This document shows, one piece after another, positions 1 through 12,014 of a DNA stretch of 64,000 nt; position 1 is the first letter of the stretch, and each line of letters starts with the position of its first letter. The stretch is from the NCBI GenBank assembly GCA_028673005.1, contig CM054113.1, forward strand, positions 206,203,504 to 206,267,503, read 5' to 3'. The notes beneath the pieces are model-generated. The model was given only the letters and a program-made list of their open reading frames with translations. It had not been told where the DNA came from and ran no database searches. Made by a program: the position numbers and the translations under genes. This stretch comes from Tanypteryx hageni (taxonomy: Eukaryota > Arthropoda > Insecta > Odonata > Petaluridae).

Positions 1-2820
1 CCGCTTTCCGTCTTATGAATCCGTTAGCTGATAATTTCTGGGCGAAGGCTCTCTCGACATATTTACCGATGTTCTTGTTCCGCGAATCTCTCCTCGTGCG
101 AGCCGCCCTCCGAAAATTTAGGCCGAGTCATCCGACTGACTTAATTCGTGTTTTCCCCTTTCTCTACGCAAACCGCCTCGAGGAATCTGCTTGTTGTCAT
201 TCCCTCTGCTCCCAGGGCAAACGCAATAACACATTCGATTCATCACGATGCCTTCATTTCTTTCTCCAGGCAGCTATAAACCCAAATCGCAGGGGGGCCA
301 AATAGATAAGTATGAGACGGGCCTCATGAAACAATAATGAATCTAGGAAACGATAAAATACCGATAAGCATGGTAAATATTTTATACAGACAAACTATCG
401 CACAATTCCTTATTCCCATGATCACGGTCTATTCTACGCTTAACGAGAGTAGAATCAAACTGATGAAGATGGCCGCAGTTGTTGAACTGGCGGGCATTGT
501 TTGGCCCGTTTGAGACCCCTGGTCCACACCTTAGTTCTGAATGTCTTTTCTGCATTTTTATCTCCTGCTCTGTGTAGTTTTCCTCAGAAAATTCCATCCC
601 TTGTTTCAAGATTTAAGCAAGGGTCTAACGCTAAACTGGAGAAATATGATCAAAAATAAAAGCAAATTTAAGTGCAAGTGTATGGATTATAACAGTACTT
701 TTTACACTCTAATATTTGAGAAATGATGAAAACATACTTATTTCAAGGCACATTAATATAAGAGAAGTATGCCTCCTACTTTTGCCATGGCAGTCCAGGT
801 TGCTAAAATTGGCAGCAAAAGGCAAAATGTTTTTATTTTACATTTGAGTATTCATGCGTCAATGTATTTTACATTAAAGTAAACATAAATAAAATATTAA
901 AAACTGCTTTCCGGCCCTTTTTCCTGAGATTCCGTTCATCCTAAATACCATGCAACGTGTACCTAAGTATATCTTTATAGAGTTTTTTAAAAATCTATCG
1001 GCGGTCTTCTTTTAAATAACTTTTATATCAAACTTACCCTTATTTAAAACTATTTTCAGTAATCTTTATTAATACCAACTAGTAAAGGAATTTTGGTTTA
1101 ACATAGGGATGAGCGCTATTGCTTTATGTTGGCCAACGAGCTTTTCGACTGCCTTTGCGCTTCCTTCTCGTTTCCTCCGATCGTCATTCCAATCTCCCAT
1201 TCCTCCTCCCGTTCGATTACGACGTCTCCTTTACTGCGCTATAGGCTTAGCCACCGCCAGTCCTAAAGACGTGGCCCGCTTAATTGGGACCTTTTAATGG
1301 ATTCAACCATTCGAAGCGTCTAACCCCCGTAAAACAATCGATTCTCACACAGTTGGGTTTGAAGGGTTTCCGCGATGGCACTGGATTGTATGCGCTTCGT
1401 AGTTCCTCATTCCTTTTACTCTCTCTCTCTCTCTCTCTCCTTCAGTTCTCTCTGCATTACGTCAAAGAGACCTAAGACGAACATTCCAAGTTGCAGTTAC
1501 TGGATGCCAACACCAACCTTTTGTCTCAAATTGGAGACGAGGTCGTGCGCAACGCAGCAAAATGGAGGAATTAAAGGATAAATGATTAATAAAGACGTCG
1601 ATCGAGTAAACGAGTATTACTATTGTTGATGGAGTGAAAAATTGCAATTCGAAACGTTTCTTTTTCGCCATGGCGACCATATTATTCACTCTTCTATAAT
1701 AGGTTTGTGCAGTTTTTCCACGTCAACCTACTTGTGGGCGTTTTCCTGCAAGTCGGTGTTTACTAAATATGATAAGCTCTCTTCACATTTAGCTTTATCC
1801 GATTCCGATTCTTTTACTGTTATATTCCAATTTTACTTATTTGTTTACCTTTTATCGTCTTTTTTTCTACTTTTTATCGTCTTTTTTCAACTTTTTCGAT
1901 TGTTTCGATAAAATCTGTAAATAAATATGTATCAACATTTTATACGGTAAATTATAAAATATTTGACAATTGGGTTTACCTTTAAAAAGCCTCAATCTTT
2001 ACATTTAAGGAGTAAATTAATTTAATAGTAAAAATAGCATTAAAATTAGCATTAGAAATGACCAAGGCGATAGCAACAACTATATAAATATAACCACAGA
2101 AAAGTAACGGTAGCAATGACAAGAGTAATGATAAAGGACAAAAACGACTACAGAGTCAAAAGTGAAAAACGATAACAACGACGATATGTTAATTTTCTCT
2201 TTGCTCACTTGGCGTTCGCCCAATTCGCAATCGCTCAAATTGTGCCGCCAAATTCACATCGAACCGCCACTCGTAGTCGCGCGTTTCTATGCTTACAATA
2301 CATGCCATCGATTTATTTTGAATGGAAGTAGGTCGCTTTTTAGATGTCTCTCAGACGTCCTTCTCTCGCTCTCATCCCCTCATCCAGCCATCTTCGTTTC
2401 CCTTTTATAGTTCCTCACTCTCGTATATCATTAGAAAGTTTTACGACACGACAATCATCGTGGAAATCCCTCGCTATATCGCTAGGTCTCTCTCTGTCTC
2501 TTTTGTATATTTCAACCTGTCCCTATTCTCCTCTACTTGCCCTTCTCTCTCTCTCTCCCCTCTTCCTCGCCTTTTCTCCCCCCTTTGCGCCCTCTTCCCA
2601 TTTTGTTTCACTCTTTTCTCTCTTTCGCGTTCTTTCCCAAAATATCACCGCCCACTTATTAAGAGCGGGCAAGTGGAAGCACCTCTGTCAAGCTTTTTGA
2701 AGCGTTCGTGAATGCGAATGGCGATCCTCGGGATGACTTCCGTAAATAATCAATTAATAATGAATTATAAATTTGCACGGATTTCGACAAAGAGCAAGAT
2801 TCAGCGACATTTTGTTTATT
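1..2820. other. Non-coding stretch, no gene recognised
   Basis: I see no conserved protein, RNA gene or clear transposon. The open frames are short and have no recognisable domains; those at 2.3-2.7 kb come from a CT-rich tract and read as Ser/Leu/Pro-rich strings. A (CT)n microsatellite of about 20 bp lies at 1419-1439. Confidence 0.6.
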
Positions 2821-2832
2821 TATGCGCAGCTA

Positions 2833-3401
2833 CGATTATTATCCGTGCATAATACGCAATTTTTTCGCGAAAAATTGACCAAAAAGTTAGAGTGAGTATT
2901 ATGGTAAAAAACGTGAGCATGTTTTCCAGCCATTTGTTGCGTTTCAACGGAAATTTTTTAAATTCTTGTTTTAAAACAAAAAATAAGAATAGTCTTTTAC
3001 TTTCAGCCTTTATAAAGGCGGTTTTTAGATGCAATAACGAATAATATAAGTTAAATTGATTTTTTATTTATTACAAGTATGCAGTAAAATAATACGATAT
3101 TTGAAAATTTAGTGAAATTTCGTTTAATATATATTATAAGTTTTTAGTCATATTCTCAATTACCTGTAAATTCTCATTCTGTATCACTGTACTCGATTAG
3201 TTCATGATAGGTAGAGAGATGCGCTCCCAAAATCGCAACGGCTAATAATTTCTCTCCCCTCCGTTACTTAGTTTCGCAGAGAAAAGTTTCATTGATCTTA
3301 CTACTTAAAGATTTTAGGTGCGTATTATACATGGTGACAATTTCGACATATCACTCACAATAATCGAGGTGCGTACTATATTGGATGCGTATTATACGCG
3401 G
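2833..3401. repeat. MITE-like segment with repeated GTGCGTATTATAC motif
   Basis: A 13-17 bp motif of the form GTGCGTATTATACxxGG recurs at 3318-3334, 3369-3384 and 3385-3401 on the plus strand, and in variant form at 2892-2904. An inverted copy lies at 2845-2858. Opposite-facing motifs at the two ends of a 570-bp segment suggest a decayed DNA-transposon derivative with subterminal repeats. Termini and target duplication were not identified, so the boundaries are those of the outer motifs. Confidence 0.4.
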
Positions 3402-5063
3402 AAAATTCCGGTAGATGAGGAGTCAGGTGGCAACCGTGTACATAAACTATTACATGTTTTCTCTTGTCACGTTTCTATGCAACGAATGCGAATTGTTCGG
3501 AGTTTAGGTTCTAACAAGCACATTTGGTGCTATCGATATGTCTTTTTTATTTTCGACGAAGGAACACAAAAAAGTCTCCCGTTAACAACTGTTTGGAAAT
3601 GATGACGAAAGTGACGTATCCTAAAGGATTTCCGGCCATATTATCTTAAACGCGTTAAGTCCGAAACGTTATATATTAAAATACTCTAAGAAAAGAATTT
3701 GCGACTCATCACGTGATGGTTAAACATACTGGGCGTTTAAAATTAGAGAGTAGCCAGAGAGAAAGATGGAACTGACGAAGCTAAGATTTTCTTTGTCGAC
3801 AGAGAGAATTGCCAGTGGAATACGCCACCTGATGAGCTCTTTAAAAATTTTCTATAAATTTTAAGCTACAGAAAGAAAAAATTGTTTATCTAACAATACA
3901 GGAGAAGAGTAGCGCCGAAGAAAGCAAAGGAGTATTTCATCAGACCTGCAAGGTTGTGAGGATTTGAAGGTGCCGTATAAGCTTCAGTAGCCGCCAAGGC
4001 CCATATCGTGCATTAAAAAATCTCAAGACCGGAAGTCAACTTTAGATGGTGAATGCCTCGTGAATATGTATGGGGAGGTAGACGATTTATATTTCCTTGT
4101 CCCATAAATTGATAACTCCGTTGATTCTGTTCGTAGGCAAATATTCTCATTAGAGTGATATATATATAGTAGAGTTCCTTACAAAATAGATGGGCATTTG
4201 ACTATTTACAATTTTACTAGTACTATTTTATGGTTGCTATAGAAATAGTTACTTCACGATGATCTGGGCAGGAAATCGAAATACATTTTTTTATTACCTA
4301 ATAGATTTTGCGAAACTGATATTAGTGATCATCGGCTTGCATTAAAAAAGCTAATTAGGAGATCGTTAGAGGTTAAATATGCTTTTTTCAGTGAACGATA
4401 TTTCAAATACCTTCGCTCGCGTGTAAGATAGAGGAAATAGCTCCCTCCTGCAACCTTGACGGTAAGTTTTCCTCTGTGAGCGTTGAAGAGTAGATAGGTT
4501 CGTGAGATATCCCTGAGAATGCGCTTAAAAAGGCATTCTCGCGTCAATCAGTGTCATTTCCCACTCCGCGCTCTAAGGTTTTCGTCTGGAAAATTTTTAA
4601 TACACCTTTAAATGCGATTTTGGATGACGAAACTTTTTTCAACCTAATATGAACATTTACGGTTGCGAAAGGCAACTTCAAGCGATGTCGGGTTTTATGT
4701 TTGCGATTGTCGATTCGAATTACCTCTCTGGAATTAAAAGAAGTCATCGATGAGATTTATGTCCCTTAAAATGTAATTAGTATGGTCGGGTCGTTTTTGC
4801 AAAACTACTCCGTCATCCATCGGCGGACACGCGTTGCCGTCGGGTGATAGGTGATTACGACAATAAAATCGCCTTCGTAGGTATGGTAGCGCGGAATGAC
4901 ATAGAAAAAGTGAGAGAAGCACATCATTTATTTATGTTTAGGCCGCAGGGCGAATATGTCTCGAGTATATAGTGAAATTAGAGAAAGGTTCAACAAAATG
5001 CAGCTGTATGTGAAAGTTTGGTTCACCGCATCTCCTGCCACTCACGGGTATGGACCTTAGAAT
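3402..5063. other. Non-coding stretch, nothing recognised
   Basis: AT-rich sequence without a convincing ORF, RNA gene or transposon end. The three short minus-strand ORFs at 4329-4922 show no domain. Confidence 0.5.
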
Positions 5064-5071
5064 AATTAGAT

Positions 5072-6028
5072 CAGTGGTTCGCAAACTGGGTGGCGCGCAG
5101 TGTTGTCATCTGCTAAACAAATAAATCCGCTATATGTTTGTGAAAAATCTCCTAGATTTAAATGAAAATAAGCTACGGATTGGGATTTATCCACGTCACT
5201 TTCTTATCATCCCTACAAATTAAGCGCGCACCATTTCACAGAATTTCTGGAATTACTATGTATCCAGGGGCGGCCCGATGAATTTTAGCGCCCCGGGCGA
5301 GATAGCACTCCAGCGCCCTCCCGCCTCCGTTAATATTTGTTGAGATATCTACAAAGTACGCGTTAATTTATTCACCGTTTTGTAAAAATTATTGATAATG
5401 AAAAATGGAAAGGAATGCCATTAAGATTCAATCCCGTGCCTCGATATAAATTGGTATGCAATATTTATTCACTTGCAAGTAATGCATAGATAAATGACCT
5501 GGAAAGCGCCCCCAAAACTTTAGCGCCCTGTGCGGCCGCCCGGCTCGTCCGTAGCTCGGGCCGGCCCTGTATGTATCAAATACCTAAAAGATGAACTTTT
5601 TGTAGAAGATTGAGATTATTACAGAAGATTTAAACTTTTTTGAAATTTTGTAAGCACGTGAACAAAAACCTCCAATTTCATTTATAAAATAACCCAGAAA
5701 ATCCGCTTAGGGGATTTAAAAGACTTTTGGAGCCAAGATGGTCAACGAAATAATCTAGATCTAGCGGAAAATACCCCAGATTGGCAATACTGGTGGCGCG
5801 GCAACCTGGGGAGCAGTAGCTGATGTTTAGGGGCACCGCGAAAAACTTTGTAAATCAATCATAAATTTGGATGCGTTGACAGGTATGTAGGGCAATAAAG
5901 TTTCCTCAAATAAATTTATTAAGGCGTAGTACCAACAAATGGTTGCCACAAAAGTTTGTAATACCCGTATAAAAACCTTGTTTACCATTGAAAGGGTGCA
6001 GCGCCTACAAAAAGTTTTGGAACCAATG
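5072..6028. mobile_element. hAT-type non-autonomous element (957 bp), host of a nested MITE
   Basis: The left end reads CAGTGGTTCGCAAACT and the right end, reverse complemented, reads CATTGGTTCCAAAACT, giving imperfect terminal inverted repeats of the hAT kind (CAGTGGTTcncAAACt). The flanks are AATTAGAT (5064-5071) and ATTTAGAT (6029-6036), an 8-bp target duplication with one mismatch; 8-bp duplications are diagnostic of hAT insertions. No transposase is encoded. A second MITE (5265-5569) is inserted inside, so the original element was about 645 bp. Confidence 0.75.
5265..5569. mobile_element. hAT-type MITE (305 bp) nested in the 5072-6028 element
   Basis: Termini CAGGGGCGGCCCG and, reverse complemented, CAGGGCCGGCCCG form terminal inverted repeats. 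The flanking octamers are identical: TATGTATC at 5257-5264 and 5570-5577. Inside, near-terminal AGCGCCC repeats occur on both sides (around 5288-5318 and 5505-5530). It has no coding capacity. The perfect duplication makes the boundaries secure. Confidence 0.88.
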
Positions 6029-6036
6029 ATTTAGAT

Positions 6037-6175
6037 CAGGGGTCACCAAACTTTTTACTGAAAAGGCCACATGAGGCTTCATGATCCACTATGCGGGCCA
6101 CATAACTTAGATATCATAAATGATATCTAAGGAATATTCTTACTGATAAGGCGGGCCGTAGTTTGGCGACTCCTG
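6037..6175. mobile_element. hAT-type MITE (139 bp) abutting the previous element
   Basis: Left end CAGGGGTCACCAAACT and right end (reverse complement) CAGGAGTCGCCAAACT differ at only two of 16 positions. Both flanks are ATTTAGAT (6029-6036 and 6176-6183). The left copy of this octamer is also the right target duplication of the 957-bp element, so the two insertions used the same 8 bp. Confidence 0.88.
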
Positions 6176-6183
6176 ATTTAGAT

Positions 6184-7099
6184 GATTACTAATCTTTTCT
6201 CGGGGAAGGGAATTACTAACCTTTAGTCTGACAGACTATGCTATGTTGTTTATTATTAAAACAGCAACAACTTTATAAAATTACATTTTTAAAACCAAAC
6301 AATCCACTAATAATCTTGGCAAATTCTAGTACAATTCCCAGAACAACCAACAATAAATTTCCACGATGTTATCCGCACATTGCCCGTGGTTGGAAGGCAT
6401 ATTTGTTTTGACCGTCGTCTGATGAACGGACGGTTAATTATCTAGGGTTGTATACTGTAGAATTGATTAAACAGATGAGAGTGTCTGCACTGGGATATAT
6501 CTCATGCGTTTGTGCTGGTAGAAATCTCGCAGAAGTGTCCTGGTGCGATTTTCAAACGATTTTGCTTACATACAATACCACGCAAAAGGGTAAAATTTCA
6601 GATTAAGCCGTCGCGCTACATTCTGCATGGATTTCGTCCGAATCGGACCACAATAAAAATCGTTCTTGTCACAGCACACGTCGACAATAGGTCGGAGCGG
6701 AAATCGGATTTAATTTCGAGTTCCTTTTTTTCTATTTTTGGGGTGGAGGCAGTAATAAAACCCACGGAGCGGAAGAGGACGTCTTTGTCGAATAGACACG
6801 CTCCGTGTGCCGTCCTTCACGAGTGCAGAGCCTTCAATTAGTACCCACCGTAAAAAATCCACGCGAGGGCTCGAAAAGCTTCCTCATTTTTTTCGCCCGA
6901 GACTCGGCTGCAGCCCGAGGCCATCCATCAAACCGTGGCCATCTGATATCGATTCGGGTTAAGGATTTCCCCATTCGCGAATTTCTCTCAGCATTCCGGC
7001 ATAATTATAGAACCGTCAAAGCGGTCTTCTTACTCCAGGGGTTTTCAACTTTCATCCCCTGCTCGTAAGATTTCGAATCGTTTTGGAGCGGCACGAAAA
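6184..7099. other. Non-coding stretch; possible orphan hAT end
   Basis: No gene recognised. At 7035-7062 there is a hAT-like terminus, CAGGGGTTTTCAACTTTC, followed directly by CCCCTG, but no matching partner end with a target duplication was found. The short plus-strand ORFs at 6512-7068 have no recognisable domain. Confidence 0.4.
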
Positions 7100-7107
7100 A
7101 TCTGAGG

Positions 7108-7383
7108 CAGTGGTGAGCAACTTATGGCTCGCATGTGGCCCTCGATAGCGCTTTTTGCGGCCCCCGAAGATATGATTATTAAGAGATTTAACACAAATTG
7201 ATATAATATACATTCAAAGCACGACAGTAAAACACTTTGCATTTAAATGTTAATCCTAAAAACCTAATTTATACTTGATTTTACTGATATCTCAGAATGT
7301 CCGATTTAAAGGCTGATCTGGGCCACCGAAGCATTGTCAACTTGCAATGCGGTCTGCCACGTAGAAAAGGTCACCCATCACTA
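7108..7383. mobile_element. Probable hAT-type MITE (276 bp)
   Basis: The left end is CAGTGGTGAGCAACTT; the right end, reverse complemented, is TAGTGATGGGTGACCTT. The flanking octamers ATCTGAGG (7100-7107) and ATTTAAGG (7384-7391) match at six of eight positions. An alternative right boundary exists at about 8773, where ...AAGAACCACTGGA is followed by a perfect ATCTGAGG (8774-8781); that would make one 1.67-kb hAT-like element with family A inserted in it. Confidence 0.55.
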
Positions 7384-7927
7384 ATTTAAGGACTTCGAAA
7401 TTTATGTCTCGAATTTTGTCTGAAATTTCTGCCATCGTGACTTGGAATCGCGAGGCTCATTTTACGTCTGACGCAGGTGAAATTATGCCAATTCATGAGG
7501 ATGACGTCATTGTCGCTCGATTTCCTCGTGCGGCGAATTTCCGCTGATGAACTCGTTCGCAAATACTCGGTCCTCTTTTTCACTCACATACGTTGAGGAC
7601 CCGCTTAAAACGCGGTCATCGGCGTACGTGTCGCTCGTCCGTGTTATAACGAGGCCCTTTCAAAAATTCGAAAGCGCTATGGTATTTGCCAAAATGATGC
7701 AGAACTTCCGATAAACTGATGTAAACTGCCTTATAAACGGATAAACTGTCTGGTCCGATGCAAGCAAAATTAATTTCGTTAAAAAACGAAGAAAAATCTA
7801 ATCGATGTTTGTTATAGGTAAGAGATCGTTTTTCTCCGTGGCGCAGAGGGACCCCCGCGGCTGCCCCCTTGCCCTGCGTCCCGCGGATCCTAGAGACGAC
7901 TCTGCTCATATAGGCACGTATTGCAAA

Positions 7928-8558
7928 GAGAAAGTATTTTAATCGCGAAAAAATTCGACTTCGAGATTTTGGCGGATATACACGTTTTAGGTGTCCCTGA
8001 AAAAGGTTTTTTCCATGCCGTCTGCCTGCCCGTCTGTGCGCGGCTCTAAAGCCTAAAGGATTACTTTAAATCAAATGATATTTCACATTTAGGCATAACA
8101 TTATTCACAAAAACTATGAAGAAATGAACGACGTAGCGCAACAATGGAGGAGGGTAGTTTGTTCTTATCGATTTTCACAAAATGTCGATTCATCAAAAAC
8201 TAGCCTTTGACGATTTTGATTAAATTTAACTCACGTGTAGAGCTTGGAGTCATAAACAATACTGCCCAATTACGGCCCAGCTCTCTTAACAATCTTCGAC
8301 CAGCAATAATACTTCAGCGCCTTTGTGCCTTCGCCAATCCATATGATACCTGATATTTATGTATGGTATCCAAATAAATCAAGTTTGATTCTTGCATATA
8401 TGGAATTATCAGCATATTAATACCATTTACGTGCAGAAGAAATTTTCCTCGGTTTTGTTGTTTTTTGTCGGTAGGAGTTCTTGCAGTAAGGAAGGAGTGT
8501 AGTGAAACCAGAAGGAAGCATACATAGTATGTGAGAAAGTTTGTGCAATGTATATTGC
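7928..8558 (+). repeat. Dispersed repeat family A, copy 1
   Basis: It starts GAGAAAGTATT, carries a conserved block (TTCGACTTCGAGATTTT, then TACACGTTTTAGGTGTCC, then CATGCCGTCTG), and ends GAGAAAGTTTGTGCAATG TATATTGC. The same order of blocks occurs at 32248-33150, and the head alone at 49508 onward. No ORF is shared. It behaves like a non-autonomous mobile family. The superfamily is not clear to me. Confidence 0.75.
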
Positions 8559-9660
8559 ACCAAATCTTTTCCTAATTATACCGCGTAACCTTTCTAGGCT
8601 ATCCTATTCCATGAAATTATAGAATTCCAAATTGGAGGGATAAAAAATTATTAACAGTTACATAAAATGAAAAAATTTGCAATAAAGTTTCTTATTTTTA
8701 CTATTTTCAATTGAAAGGGGGCCGCATGATATTCAAGGGGGCCGCGACAATTGAAAGTTTAAGAACCACTGGAATCTGAGGTCTGCCTGTGTCAAAATGG
8801 GAGGTAGCGTTTGACACTACAAGAGCTTTATTACGTGTCTATTCAACAATCAAAGAAAGCACACGTCTAGCCACATGAAATGCGTACACATCTTAATCGT
8901 TCCCAAACTTCTCTAAAGCTACGAGAAAGAGCGAGAGATGGACCAAAAATTCAAATGAGAGTGAAATATATGAAGTTAGACGCCACTAATCTATATAATA
9001 ATTTGCTTATTTTTTTCGTGTGACGTACATTTTCAAATTGATATATCTCAAAGACTATGCAATGAATCTTTATAAATCTTTTTTATTTGCGTTGCGAGTT
9101 TCACTTAGAGTTTAAATACATTTTCGAGGAAATACAATGCAAAGTTGATCTAAAATACGATAAAAACTATTTCTTCATATATTCTTCATACAAAAAAGCA
9201 AATATATTTTCTTTGTAATTGTCCTGTTGTGATCCAAAAACTAATCGAAAGGGAAGTAATGATGACTTAATTTGAGCGATAGGTTTGCTTACTGCAGTGT
9301 CATTTCTAAGGCGTGGAAGAAATGCGAACGAACTTACGACCGCTAATATATTAATTAGCTTTTTGTTTTGTTTACCTTGACGACGAAAGAACTTAGTAAG
9401 TAGCTTTTTTAATTCACACTATTTAGGATAATTTGCTTGAAGGTGATGATAGATATTGTGTATTGCATTGAAAAACGCAATAAATGATGAATATTACGTT
9501 ATTTATTTAATAAAATTTCAACGGGCATATACTCTATAGCGTAGTTATTCACGGTATCGGCATTTTATGCAGATTTTTTGTAATTACATAATACAGAAAA
9601 CTAAGTAATTTCTTGATTAAATATAGGCAAATTGATTATGCAATGGCTCTAAATAATCAT
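8559..9660. other. Non-coding stretch with a hAT-like right end at 8771
   Basis: No gene recognised. GGGGGCCGC repeats and a hAT-like terminus (AGTTTAAGAACCACTG) end at 8771. The rest, 8.8-9.66 kb, is AT-rich without structure that I can name. Confidence 0.45.
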
Positions 9661-9667
9661 TGAGGAA

Positions 9668-10017
9668 ATGATCGGCACTAGACTAATCAAAGTAAAAGTA
9701 TGTCAAACTGGCGTATATGCTTTAATTCCCAGAATAAACCTTATGCCAACTGATCATGACTTTCCATTTGAATGGCAAAGAAGTCAGTTCCCAGTGAAAC
9801 CAGCATTTGGAATCACAATAAATAAGGCTCAAGGCCAATCTTTGGATTCAGTTGGGGTTTATTTAAAAAAAGTGTATTTTGTCACGGTCAATTGTATGTT
9901 GCAGCATCACGAGCAAGTGCTCGCGAATATTTGAAATTTGCTCTTCCGAGTTATCCTGAATATAACACAATTGATGCTGTTTATAAAGAAGTTTATCTTA
10001 AATTTGTTAAATTTTGA
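9668..10017 (+). pseudogene. Helitron helicase, C-terminal fragment with a frameshift
   Basis: The first frame (9668-9880) reads NGTRLI-like, then IPRINLMPTD, QFPVKPAFGITINKAQGQS and LDSVGVYL. This is the last conserved helicase block of the Pif1-like domain in Helitron RepHel proteins. The protein continues in another frame from about 9885 as GQLYVAASRASAREYL, which is the final SF1 motif, and runs to a TGA at 10015-10017. So one indel lies at about 9870-9885. The Rep nuclease and the first two-thirds of the helicase are absent. A GC-rich imperfect hairpin at 10061-10087 follows, in the place expected for a Helitron 3' end, although a canonical CTRR end is not clear. This is a dead fragment of a rolling-circle transposon. 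Confidence 0.85.
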
Positions 10018-10940
10018 AATTATAAATGAAGTCTTTCACTAATCACCAAAAATTATTTTCTTGCGGGCGTAGCTGCCACGGGTTTACTATTTATAATAAA
10101 TTATAGAATTCCTTTATGAATAAAGGTTTCTTTTTTCTATTTCATAGTGGACCGGTTTCACGTGTTGCGCCTTTAACAATCATTTCTATTATAGTAGATT
10201 ACAGGGAACGAATCATTTCAGAGAGTTTTTTTTCCGTACAATAGATCATTTTTTGTTACACTGCATTCTATTAGTATTCTTGCAAGCAGTAGAAACGATT
10301 TCTCGATTGGAGCATTCGATTCTAAAGACTGCGAACCCGCCTCTCTCGGCTACGGGGACGTATCAATCCATTCGTCTCATTATAATTGGTAATTTCACCG
10401 AGTGATAAAGAAAGATCCAGATAAGCTCCCATTGAATACGGAGGAATACATGTGTACATGCGTAGAGAGAGCTCTTTCTATGAATAAGACATTTCTCTGG
10501 AATTTCATATCTTTTAACAAATTCTGTGTCGGATCAGAAATCGTTTAGGACATGAATGTTCAATTTATGCACGCGTGACCGAAGTGCTACGCCAACATGC
10601 TTGGCACGCCACGTCGTACGACCTCTGGTAGCATGATTGCGTAATATTTTATGGACGCGAGTCTCCCAAGATTCAAATTGATAAATCTTCTGAATTGGCA
10701 GTAGCTTGATATTCATAAAATAAGACTGTCATGATTTGAGCTCTGTTCCTATCGTGCAATAAAACTCAAAACATTTATATATATATATATATAAACTTAA
10801 GGAAAAGAAAAGGTAGTGATGAGTGATGAGGAGGGTGGCAACAAGGCGTTGAAGGAAGCCCAGCGGACACTTACCAAGTTGAGGACCAAGTTGGCAGGCT
10901 GCTGGGGGCGTCGAAGTGACAGAAAACACGCACACAAAAA
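10018..10940. other. Non-coding stretch after the Helitron fragment
   Basis: It holds the weak GC-rich hairpin GCGGGCGTAGCTGCCACGGG at 10063-10082 and an (AT)n tract at 10776-10793. No gene is recognised. Confidence 0.45.
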
Positions 10941-10952
10941 ACACACGTAAGC

Positions 10953-10977
10953 TTTTCGGGCATATGCCCTTCTTCAG
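10953..10977 (-). ncRNA. Hammerhead-core-like or Penelope-type repeat motif
   Basis: On the minus strand the sequence reads CTGAAGA, one A, the perfect palindrome GGGCATATGCCC, then GAAA. CUGANGA-stem II-GAAA is the conserved half of a hammerhead ribozyme, and hammerheads are known in terminal repeats of Penelope-like retroelements. The extra A before the stem and the lack of a visible stem III with a UH cleavage site upstream argue that it is not an active ribozyme. No reverse transcriptase or GIY-YIG frame was found nearby. Confidence 0.35.
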
Positions 10978-10989
10978 CGATGGAGATAG

Positions 10990-12010
10990 AGTAACATATG
11001 TATACACATACACCCGAATATGGAACTTATTTCATCTTCGAATCAGCAAGTGAGTTCTTAATTAAGAGTTAATAATCGGAGCGATTGATTCTATAATGTT
11101 ATTTTCAACCTATTTACAAGCGAATGAATGAACTCGCATGGCCTTTGAAAATATTTTTCTTCGTTTTTTTTCCCGAACCTTTTTTGGCACGCGAGCTCGA
11201 AAAATTTCGTCCTTGCTAAGGCGATAAAACGAATTTCATCTGGCCATTTTATGCAATTAGCGCGTGGCGGTGGGAACTTATTCACTTCTGGCGGGTTGGC
11301 TACCTGCGGTGGAATTTAGCGTTTCGTGCAAAACGCCTCGTTGATTTTCAGAGCTGGTTGTTACGACGAAAGGAGACTCAAAATAGAGGAAATTTAGGAC
11401 GACAAAAAGCACGCGTGGAACTTAAAAAGATCACGTGTTCTTTCGCACTGAAACGGGAGAAATTTGGTTCATTCAGAATCTACGTTCTGCTCCAATTCAT
11501 TATCCGTGTTTTTATGAAGAGATTAAACGGCGCGGACGTTTTTAAGCCTACTTTTATGGAACTATTATTCTTGCTGTTAGAAACAAATTGTGCAACTCTA
11601 CAACGTGTGTGCCAAACTAAATTCTTTGCGACATTCCTGAAATGCGTTACGAAACAAAAGAACGATATACAACCCCCGAACGATTAACTCGGAATTACCG
11701 ACCGGGATTCTAAAATTCTATTTAATCCAGTGCATAATATAAACCTATGCAACATCTGACAGATCTCGGGCGATATTTTTTTACGTCAAAAGACATCTCT
11801 CGAGAAATCTATCACAACTCGGATGCAATCGAAATGAAAACTGAAATGCCCCGCAAATCAAACTCCGTCGCTTGTTGCGCTATGTAGTGGAATGCTTACA
11901 AATACCTATTGCGAGATTTTAAAAGCGCATAACTCGACTAGTGTGACCGCAACATCTACGCAGCGCGTGCATATATATATATATATTTTTTTTTTTGAGA
12001 GAATGGGCGT
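10990..12010. other. Non-coding stretch, nothing recognised
   Basis: No convincing coding sequence. An (AT)n tract followed by a T-run lies at 11971-11997. The 109-aa plus-strand ORF at 11358-11687 has no domain I recognise. Confidence 0.5.
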
Positions 12011-12014
12011 GTAA

